A stretch of DNA of 32,970 bases. Origin: Candidatus Benthortus lauensis (lineage in GTDB: Archaea; Thermoproteota; Nitrososphaeria_A; Caldarchaeales; Wolframiiraptoraceae). The notes under the pieces are model-generated. The model ran no database searches. It was not told where the DNA came from and saw nothing but the letters and a program-made list of their open reading frames with translations. Shown here one piece after another: positions 25,896-32,970 of this stretch. The position numbers and the translations under genes are program-made. Where the stretch lies: contig JAHSRM010000042.1 in assembly GCA_021650775.1 (NCBI GenBank), positions 1 through 32,970 of the forward strand. Direction: 5' to 3'. How positions within the stretch are numbered: position 1 is the first letter of the stretch; each line of letters opens with the position of its first letter.

Positions 25896-26675
25896 CTATC
25901 TCCTGAGAATCCTTTCAGCGACCCTGGCCACGTCCTCGAGGCTCAGCCCCCTCCCATCCTTGTCCACGAATACCTCGAGTAAAACCCTCTCGCACCCGCT
26001 CCTCTCAGCCATGTCTATTACCTCGGATAGGTCGAGGAGGCCCTCGGGGACATGGTCCACCGCCTTGCCTTTCCTAAGCATCACGTTGTGTAAGTGGAGT
26101 AGATGTATCCTCCCCTTAAATCTCCTAAACCATCTCCTCAGGGTCTTTAGGGCCTCGTCCAATCCCTCCTCCTCCAGAATCCTTGAAACCACGTGGCCTA
26201 CATCCAGGCAGAGTGAGACCCCCCTAACCTTCACAGCATCCTCGAAGAATCCGGCATCATCCCAGCCGTGCCTCGGAGTATTCTCCACAGTTATCTCTAC
26301 GCCACCGTCCCTCGCCAGCCCCCTAAGATTCCTTAACGCAGCCCTCCACATCCTATTGGTTAGGCTATCAAGCCTCCGATAGCTGGGAAAGTTGAGATGT
26401 ATGTTTAGGTATTCTGCGCCTGTTCGCCTAGCATGTCTTAGGAGGGTGTTGAGCGTCTTGACCGCAGCCTTCTCCATCTCAGGGTAGCTATGGGAGAGGA
26501 AGATGGTGTAGGGAGCATGGTATCCATGCGCCACATCCTTTACCTTAATACTAACCTCGCTGGGCCTAATCGTCTCCAAGTCTATCTCGACGAAGTCGAA
26601 TCCCAGGCTCATGGCCTTGGAGATGGCTCTGCCTACTCGTCCATCCCCCCTCCATATAGGTGCCCCGAGCATCAT
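25896..26675 (-). CDS. AP endonuclease 2/xylose isomerase-like TIM barrel protein
   Basis: GAEYLNIHLNFPSY, ITVENTPRHGW, VSLCLDVGHVVSR, IHLLHLHNVMLRKGKAVDHVPEG, VLLEVFVD. Confidence 0.82.
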   Translation of the reverse strand: MMLGAPIWRGDGRVGRAISKAMSLGFDFVEIDLETIRPSEVSIKVKDVAHGYHAPYTIFLSHSYPEMEKAAVKTLNTLLRHARRTGAEYLNIHLNFPSYRRLDSLTNRMWRAALRNLRGLARDGGVEITVENTPRHGWDDAGFFEDAVKVRGVSLCLDVGHVVSRILEEEGLDEALKTLRRWFRRFKGRIHLLHLHNVMLRKGKAVDHVPEGLLDLSEVIDMAERSGCERVLLEVFVDKDGRGLSLEDVARVAERILRR

Positions 26676-27391
26676 CCACGCTCCACCTTGACGGCGCCCG
26701 CATACCTTAAGGCCTTCTCGAAGACTTGGTCGAGCATCTCTTGGGTGAGCTTACCGGTCTGAGTGTTCTGTCTGCTCGGGTGATATGATGCTATGATTAT
26801 CGGAGGTTTTCTGTCCCCAAGGCTCCCCCCAGGCTCCAGGACCAACCCATGCCTAAACTTTGGGAGGGGTCTCCCGAAATCCACGCCCATCTCCCTTAGA
26901 AGCCGTATAACCGTGTTGAATGCTATGGAGCCTAACGCAACCACCACCGACACATTCCTCAGTAGCATCAACTCCTGCCTAAGATAATCCACGCAGTTCC
27001 TTATCTCGTCTGATGTCGGCTTGTTCTCGGGCGGCGGGCAGCGTAGAACAGCTGTTAGATAAATGCCCCTTAGGGCCAGGCCGTCATCCGCCCTCCTGGA
27101 GTCAGGCCTATTCGCCAGCCCAACATTATAGAGGGAGCGTATGAGGGTGTTCCCTGCACCGTCCCCCGTCCACATCCTCCCGGTCCTGTTCCCACCATGA
27201 GCAGCAGGCGCCAGCCCCACCGCCATTATCCTTGCCTCGGGGTCCCCGAATCCAGGCAGCGGCTTGGCCCAGTATCTCTCGCTCCTATACCTCTTGGGAG
27301 GGTGCTCGGCCGCCCATCTCCTATACTTGACGAGCCTTGGGCATCTCCTACACCTGATTATCTTCTCGGCAAGGCTTCTAAGGTCCTCCAC
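26672..27391 (-). CDS. Type-5 (UDGb-like) uracil-DNA glycosylase
   Basis: MAVGLAPAAHGGNRTGRMWTGDGAG motif, paired Cys (CRRC; RCPP...RNC) for a 4Fe-4S cluster, IIIASYHPSRQNTQTG. Confidence 0.9.
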   Translation of the reverse strand: MEDLRSLAEKIIRCRRCPRLVKYRRWAAEHPPKRYRSERYWAKPLPGFGDPEARIMAVGLAPAAHGGNRTGRMWTGDGAGNTLIRSLYNVGLANRPDSRRADDGLALRGIYLTAVLRCPPPENKPTSDEIRNCVDYLRQELMLLRNVSVVVALGSIAFNTVIRLLREMGVDFGRPLPKFRHGLVLEPGGSLGDRKPPIIIASYHPSRQNTQTGKLTQEMLDQVFEKALRYAGAVKVERG

Positions 27392-28043
27392 CCCACTCCC
27401 TCCTCAGGACACCGTGCTCGCCCACGTAGAGGTTGTATCTCTTCTCAGCCCCGATGGTGCTGGAGGGGCCATGGCCAGGGTAGACGGCATACTCGTCAGG
27501 GAGGCTGAATATCTTCCTGTAGATTGAGTTGAGGAGCTTCTTCAGGTCTCCTCCAGGTAGGTCGGTTCTACCTATAGAGCCTGCGAATAACGTGTCTCCC
27601 GTGAAGACCGCCCTGTCCATGACGTAGCACACGCTTCCCGGGCTGTGGCCCGGCGTATGCATGACCCTCAACCTTATGGCACCCGTCCCCACCACGTCGC
27701 CCTCCTCCACGAATCCATCAGGCTTGGGAGGCTCGGGATACCTTGCGCCCAAGAACTTCTCAGCCTGCTCCGCCGCAGACTCAAGCAGCATCAAATCATC
27801 CCTATGGATATAGAATCTACACCCATACTCCTCCTTAAGGTCCCTTATGGCTAAGACATGGTCGAAGTGGCAGTGGGTTACGTATATCTCCTCGACCCTA
27901 ACACCATGTTTCTGGATTGCTTCCAGTATCTTCCATGCCTCGTCCCCAGCATCTATAAGGACCCCTTTACCCGACGACGTGTCATAGACTAGGTATGTGT
28001 TGCTCTGGAGGCGTCCAACCTCTATCCTCTCCACCCCAATCAA
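27378..28043 (-). CDS. Metallo-beta-lactamase fold hydrolase (glyoxalase II-like)
   Basis: VTHCHFDHVLAI, VMHTPGHSPGSVCYV, VFTGDTLFAGSIGRTDL, YAVYPGHG. Confidence 0.93.
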   Translation of the reverse strand: MIGVERIEVGRLQSNTYLVYDTSSGKGVLIDAGDEAWKILEAIQKHGVRVEEIYVTHCHFDHVLAIRDLKEEYGCRFYIHRDDLMLLESAAEQAEKFLGARYPEPPKPDGFVEEGDVVGTGAIRLRVMHTPGHSPGSVCYVMDRAVFTGDTLFAGSIGRTDLPGGDLKKLLNSIYRKIFSLPDEYAVYPGHGPSSTIGAEKRYNLYVGEHGVLRREWGGGP

Positions 28044-28054
28044 CTCTATCTACC

Positions 28055-29077
28055 TCATGGTTCCAGCACAATCTTCCCGAAGTGCTTGCTGGCCTCCATC
28101 CTCCTATGGGCCTCCGACGCATCTTCAAGACTATAAATAGAGTCTATTACAGGCCTTATCCTGCCCTCGGCCAAGAGCCTCAGGATTTTCCGGAACTCGG
28201 ATCTGTTTCCCAGGAAGGAGCCATGCAGGTTGAGTTGATTCCAGTATAGCTGCCTTATGCTGACTTTAACCTCGTCTCCTGAGGTTGCTCCGGCGAATAC
28301 GAGGGTTCCTCCACGTTTAAGAACCTTTATTGCGGTGGGCCATACATCCTTCCCGGCGTGCTCGAATACTATATCCACTCCCTCGCCTCCCGTTATCCTC
28401 ATCACAGCCTCATGGACGTCCTCCTTCCTCCTGTTAATCACATAGTCGGCTCCGATGCTCTCGGCCTTCCCAACCTTCCAATCATCACCTACAGTTGCTA
28501 TAACCGTTGCTCCAACGAGTTTGGCAAGCTCTATGGCTGCGTAACCTATGCCGCTTCCTCCTCCGACAACGAGTATCCTGTCACCGGGCCCAATCCTGGC
28601 CCTGTTAAAGAGCATATGCCATGAGGTTAGGAAGTTCACCGGGGTCGCCGCAGCCTCCCTGAACCCCACGTTATCTGGAATCTTGAAGGCCATGTCGGCT
28701 CTAACCTTAACGTATTCTGCGTATCCGCCGTTCATGTGCCTGCCGAGAAGCCTCGAGTTTATGCACATGCTCTCCTCACCCCTCATACAATACTCGCAGG
28801 CTCCACAGTTCTCGAGGGGGTAGACGACCACCCTGTCTCCCACGGCCACGTTGCCGACGCCATCCCCAACCTCCTCAACCACACCTGCAACATCTGTCCC
28901 GGGAATATGCGGTGGGCTTATCCTATATTTCCCAGACCTAATCCAGACATCAAGCCTATTCACGCCGACCGCCTTAACCCTGACCAGAACCTCTCCTGGA
29001 CCGGGTTTAGGGGTCTCAAACTCGCTCACCCTTAAGACTTCAGGCCCCCCAAACTCCCTTAAAACAACGGCCCTCAT
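28055..29077 (-). CDS. Zinc-binding alcohol dehydrogenase / quinone oxidoreductase (MDR superfamily)
   Basis: GVNRLDVWIRSGKY, IPGTDVAGVVEEVG, CGACEYCMRGEESMC structural zinc site, LVVGGGSGIGYAAIELAKLVGATVIAT. Confidence 0.94.
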   Translation of the reverse strand: MRAVVLREFGGPEVLRVSEFETPKPGPGEVLVRVKAVGVNRLDVWIRSGKYRISPPHIPGTDVAGVVEEVGDGVGNVAVGDRVVVYPLENCGACEYCMRGEESMCINSRLLGRHMNGGYAEYVKVRADMAFKIPDNVGFREAAATPVNFLTSWHMLFNRARIGPGDRILVVGGGSGIGYAAIELAKLVGATVIATVGDDWKVGKAESIGADYVINRRKEDVHEAVMRITGGEGVDIVFEHAGKDVWPTAIKVLKRGGTLVFAGATSGDEVKVSIRQLYWNQLNLHGSFLGNRSEFRKILRLLAEGRIRPVIDSIYSLEDASEAHRRMEASKHFGKIVLEP

Positions 29078-29124
29078 GTCTATGGAGCGTCTAAAGGAGG
29101 TAAAGATAAACTTAAGCCTACCAC

Positions 29125-31626
29125 CTAAAGGAACCTCTCCAAGCTGGTTACCCCGATTATCGACTCTGTGTCTATATCCAATGCGTCGAGAACCTGGCCG
29201 AAGGTTGAGAAGAGGTATTCTATGTATTTATCCACGTCCACCTGCTCCTTTCTAGCGAACTCGAGTGGCTCGACGCCGTCCCTGTCCCTGGTCTTTACAT
29301 ACGCTATTATGTCTCCCGCACCTACCTGAATCCCCCTGCTGATTAGTTTCCTGGCAGCCTTCACGTGGGGTGGGGTTGTCTTGGTGTATCTCTCAACACT
29401 CCTAGATAACATGACCCTGAACGAGAGGTCTTCTAATTCGTATTCACCCCTCCTCAGCTTCTGATACCATGTCCTAACAATCTCAACTATCCTCTCCTTG
29501 GCCTTGTTGAAGCTCTCCTCGTCGTGAACCTTCTGAAGCTCCTTCAACATCTCGTCGAACGCCTCCTTGATGAACTTGGGTATATGCCTCTTCTTGCCTG
29601 TTAGACCCTTAACGTCCACGACGCCCTTATCGGTTACTCCGAGGTAGTTCTTCTTCCTCGTCGAGAAGACTATGTAACGGTATCTCTTATCCAGTTCCAG
29701 GTCAAGCTTAAGCTCCTTCTTGGCCCATCTTACAACCTCCTCTATCATCTCCGGCTTATCGGTCTTAAGGAAGACGCTGTCCGTGTCCCCGTAAATCACG
29801 GTTATCCCCATGGACCTAACCTTCTCTATGGTCTTCTTGAATGCGTAGCGGGCTATTGCTGCCGTGCTCTCTGCCACCGGTGGGCAGTAGAGGGGGAATC
29901 CCTCGAAGCCGAAGACCCCGTAGGCTGCGTTCAGGAAGACCTTCAACGCCCTCTGGACGACGCTATACCATCTTCTCTGCTCCTGGGGTAGGTTTGGGTC
30001 GCTGCTCCTAGGCTTGAACCACCCAACCCTAATATCTCTAAGGCACCCTATCAACTCGCTCTGTATCCCCCTCCTCTTTCTACATATCCAGTGACTCGTC
30101 TCGGGAACAAGGTTATCCCTACACTCTAGGTGGGGGCACCTAACCGTCTCGTAGCTTAGATTCCATTCCTTTAGGACGGAGGGATATAGTGATGCAAAGT
30201 CCAACACTATTACGTTGAAGTGGACTCCTGGCAGGGGGTTCACCACTATCGCTCCCCGATACTTCTTTCCCTCGATAACCGCCTTGGTGGATGTTACACC
30301 CTTCTCCTCTATCAACTCATCGGGCCTAGGTATCAGGTATCCCCTCCTCCTATGCTCGAAGTAGAGTAGGCTCTTTATCCATCCCGAGACCCCGTGTCTG
30401 CAGACATCCTCTATGGGTAGGCGGCTAATCCTGGATAGGACGAAGAGCAGCTTGAGTAGAAGCTCGTTATCGAATGTTAGAAGCTCGTGGACCAGTAGGG
30501 CGTCATAGAAGCTGTATCTGAGAAGCTCGTCGGTTGTCAGCTCCCCTATAGGCTTCTCAATCTCCACCTTGCCTTTTCCGAGAAGCGCCTGGCTAATCGC
30601 CTCCAAGGTATGCTCCCTATACTTGTTGTCGAATGCGTATATCTGGATGCTCTTGTTGTTGAATAGCTTGTATAGGTCTATGTGTATTCCGTGGCGTAGC
30701 GAGGCCCCCTCCCTTCCCAGGGTTATCGGTATCTGCTCCTTCGGAATGTTTAACGCCTCACCCCTATGCCTGAGGTAAGGCATATCGAAGTCATCCCCAT
30801 TAAACGTCGCCACAACCGGATACTTCGAGATTACCTCGAAGACCTGCCTCAGCATATCAGCTTCATTCTCGAATACCTTAACGTCGAATTCATGTCGTTG
30901 TTCAGGGAACCCGAACCTCCCCGTCTTCAGTAGGTAGGTTTCTTTTCTTCCATCGCTTCCGACAAGCGAGACCGCCACAACCTTATCCTTTGCCTTGCTG
31001 GGGGAGGGGACCCTCGTCGGGACTGGTGAGAGGACCTCTATGTCGAGTGAGAGATGCTTGACCCGGAGTTGCTCGGCCTCTAGGAGGGAAACCCACTCCG
31101 AGAGGAGCCTCCTCTCCTCCTCCGAGAACTCCTTGAAGATTGTGTCCACTATCCTACGAATCTCACGTTCGTCTGGCCTGACCTCCCTGAAACCCCCGTT
31201 AAGCTGGTAGGGCATGCAGGGTATGAGGCCCATGTCGTATAGGTAGCAGAGATGGTATGGTATGTCGGCCTCCCATGCCTTTACTTTCTCCCGTATCGAG
31301 TTGGCTCCTCCCCCTATGGCCAAGGGGTCGCTGGCCAGAATCTTGGTCAGCTTAACCTCCCTGTCCCTCAGCAGGTCGTATTTAACCTCCTCAACAGCAT
31401 CCACCATCCCCGGGAGATTCATCGACTTAACCTGCTCAACGCTCTCCTTAACATAGCAGTAAGGCCTATGACCAGACTCATCATAAACAATCCTAACCTC
31501 CTGGGTCTCAGGGTCAAGAAACTTTAGATATGCCTTCCCAGCCTTCCCATCATACGCAGAGCCTAGAAGAAAATACCTCTCAACCCTGAGATGCTCATCC
31601 AAGCTAGTCTGACCCATCCCTAACAA
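29125..31626 (-). CDS. polB: Family B DNA polymerase with 3'-5' exonuclease
   Basis: Exo motifs LSLDIEV, ATFNGDDFDMPYL, YSFYDALLVHEL; Pol motifs LDFASLYPSVLKEWNL, KVFLNAAYGVFGF, VIYGDTDSVFL; TTG at 31626 or ATG at 31617. Confidence 0.96.
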   Translation of the reverse strand: MLGMGQTSLDEHLRVERYFLLGSAYDGKAGKAYLKFLDPETQEVRIVYDESGHRPYCYVKESVEQVKSMNLPGMVDAVEEVKYDLLRDREVKLTKILASDPLAIGGGANSIREKVKAWEADIPYHLCYLYDMGLIPCMPYQLNGGFREVRPDEREIRRIVDTIFKEFSEEERRLLSEWVSLLEAEQLRVKHLSLDIEVLSPVPTRVPSPSKAKDKVVAVSLVGSDGRKETYLLKTGRFGFPEQRHEFDVKVFENEADMLRQVFEVISKYPVVATFNGDDFDMPYLRHRGEALNIPKEQIPITLGREGASLRHGIHIDLYKLFNNKSIQIYAFDNKYREHTLEAISQALLGKGKVEIEKPIGELTTDELLRYSFYDALLVHELLTFDNELLLKLLFVLSRISRLPIEDVCRHGVSGWIKSLLYFEHRRRGYLIPRPDELIEEKGVTSTKAVIEGKKYRGAIVVNPLPGVHFNVIVLDFASLYPSVLKEWNLSYETVRCPHLECRDNLVPETSHWICRKRRGIQSELIGCLRDIRVGWFKPRSSDPNLPQEQRRWYSVVQRALKVFLNAAYGVFGFEGFPLYCPPVAESTAAIARYAFKKTIEKVRSMGITVIYGDTDSVFLKTDKPEMIEEVVRWAKKELKLDLELDKRYRYIVFSTRKKNYLGVTDKGVVDVKGLTGKKRHIPKFIKEAFDEMLKELQKVHDEESFNKAKERIVEIVRTWYQKLRRGEYELEDLSFRVMLSRSVERYTKTTPPHVKAARKLISRGIQVGAGDIIAYVKTRDRDGVEPLEFARKEQVDVDKYIEYLFSTFGQVLDALDIDTESIIGVTSLERFL

Positions 31627-31647
31627 ATACTTATGAAACGGGCTTAC

Positions 31648-31657
31648 ATTTAAGCTT
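31648..31657 (-). promoter_or_regulatory. TATA-box-like element for polB
   Basis: Minus strand aagcttaaat about 30-35 nt upstream of the polB ATG (31617). Confidence 0.35.
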
Positions 31658-31726
31658 CAGAGGGTTATTCGGCGTGTAAGGGTTCAATAGAGGCCTTTTA
31701 CTAGGTTTCCTGGGCTGATGTAGGGA

Positions 31727-32970
31727 TTGACCGTAGAGCGGGTTGCAGCCGAGGCGATGCTCATATCGCTTGAGGCCTTAAGACTTCATGATGAGACCGG
31801 ATACTCGATTAGGTCGGGGCTTTACACTGCCTGGCGGAGGCTAGGTCTAGGGGCCTCACCGCTAAGACTGGCCAGAAGACTGCTACACGAATACTCTATC
31901 ATTAGAAGGGTGGCTGAAACCCATCTGAAAACTATGCTGGGAAACATTAGGGATAAAGATGTTTTCCGCCTCCTCACACTCCTGGCTACAGCCTCCATAA
32001 AACAAATAAACATGGGGGACCCCGAGAAACTCGCACTCCAACTCCGCTCCATCCTCGGGAGAAGATGGAAACCTGAGATAGAACCCTACCTGGGAGCATT
32101 TAGGTCGATGCGGAACATAACGATAGACCCTGCAGACTGTTATCCTACATGGTTTACCCGCTATATTGTTCGGCTGCTAGGTAGGTGGGAGGCGTTAGAA
32201 TTGATGCGGTTCCAGAATCTGGAAAGCCCCCCACTATACATAACACTTAACACCCTCCTACTCCCCGAAGAGAAGATACTCAAGCATATTGAGAGAGAGG
32301 GAATAGACTTGGAGGCCGATGGAAGATTGCCTGGAATTTACGTAGTCAAGGGGTTTGACGACCCCTCACATCTCAGGAAGGCCATGGATGAGAGACTAAT
32401 CTCGGTTCATGACTTCTCGAGCTACTATGCAGTCATGGCCCTGAACCCGAGGCCTGGGGACAAGGTTTTAGATGTTTGTGCAGCTCCAGGGACAAAAACA
32501 TGGTTGATGGCGAAGCTCATGAAAAACCGTGGGAGAATAATATCTATCGACTCCTCCTGGAACAGGGTTACCGCACATTTGAGAAGAATGAGGCATATGG
32601 GTGTAGGGAACGTGGAGGACATCTCTGCGGACGCAACAAGACCGCTTCCCCTAACCATGAAGGCCGACAAAATACTAATCGACCCCCCATGCAGCTCCAC
32701 CGGGCTCTTCTGGAGAGAGCCAGGATACAGGTGGTCGGTCAAGCCAAGGCACGTAAAAATGTTCCAGAGACTCCAGACCCTAATGCTGGAATCCCTGTCG
32801 AGAAACATATCGAGGAAAGGCGAGATACTCTACTCAACATGCAGCATAACGTTGGAGGAGAATGAATTCGTGGTGGAGGATTTTCTAAAGAGGCACCCGG
32901 AATTCGAGCTGGCGGAGGTTGAGCCTAAAATAGGGTCTAAGGGCATGCGTGGGCTCGATGAATGCAGGAG
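31727..32970 (+). CDS. RsmB/NOP2/Sun-family RNA m5C methyltransferase (3' truncated by window edge; not listed in ORF track)
   Basis: Manual translation from TTG 31727 (in-frame TAG just upstream at 31721): LTVERVAAEAMLISLEALRLHDETG...SVHDFSSYYAVMALNPRPGDKVLDVCAAPGTKTWLMAKL...ILIDPPCSSTGLFWREPGYRW...GEILYSTCSITLEENEFVVEDFL, open to the window end. Confidence 0.9.
   Translation, partial: MTVERVAAEAMLISLEALRLHDETGYSIRSGLYTAWRRLGLGASPLRLARRLLHEYSIIRRVAETHLKTMLGNIRDKDVFRLLTLLATASIKQINMGDPEKLALQLRSILGRRWKPEIEPYLGAFRSMRNITIDPADCYPTWFTRYIVRLLGRWEALELMRFQNLESPPLYITLNTLLLPEEKILKHIEREGIDLEADGRLPGIYVVKGFDDPSHLRKAMDERLISVHDFSSYYAVMALNPRPGDKVLDVCAAPGTKTWLMAKLMKNRGRIISIDSSWNRVTAHLRRMRHMGVGNVEDISADATRPLPLTMKADKILIDPPCSSTGLFWREPGYRWSVKPRHVKMFQRLQTLMLESLSRNISRKGEILYSTCSITLEENEFVVEDFLKRHPEFELAEVEPKIGSKGMRGLDECR

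Noticed and set aside
31627-31726. GGTTCAA tract in the polB/methyltransferase gap considered as a tRNA T-arm
   Set aside because: No matching acceptor, D or anticodon stems could be folded around it; read as promoter/leader sequence.
32425-32808. Minus-strand 127-aa ORF
   Set aside because: Antisense to the SAM-binding and catalytic motifs of the RsmB/NOP2/Sun gene.
1-32970. Search for CRISPR arrays, insertion sequences, toxin-antitoxin or phage defence modules
   Set aside because: No regularly spaced direct repeats, transposase/integrase motifs or defence-gene signatures were seen; the window reads as core chromosome.

Overview
The window looks like a gene-dense chromosomal segment from an archaeon, probably TACK-type (archaeal NadM, RtcA, Pth2, TruD, archaeal AspRS, a crenarchaeal-style family B DNA polymerase, and archaeal-type complex I subunits). 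Both edges cut genes: a heavy-metal P-type ATPase at the left and an RsmB/NOP2/Sun RNA methyltransferase at the right. The ORF track does not list the methyltransferase because its frame stays open to the window end. Between them are about 32 recognisable CDSs, mostly housekeeping. No rRNA, tRNA, CRISPR array, transposon or phage module was seen. Points worth a second look: (1) a well-formed archaeal C/D-box guide sRNA candidate on the minus strand in the 5159-5275 gap; (2) complex I genes split into nuoBCD and nuoI-x-A-H blocks, with a NuoI carrying about 110-115 extra residues between its two 4Fe-4S motifs, an uncharacterised 116-aa partner gene, and a NuoA without the usual FDxE acidic motif; (3) an adenine-deaminase-like protein with changed metal-site motifs; (4) a minus-strand run polB-ADH-MBL-UDG(type 5)-endonuclease IV-fold protein that could link base-excision-repair steps; (5) a three-gene, overlap-coupled MacB-like ABC system with a large membrane-anchored beta-sandwich protein; (6) repeated 4-nt overlaps of convergent stop codons. 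All calls come from reading the sequence; no searches were run.
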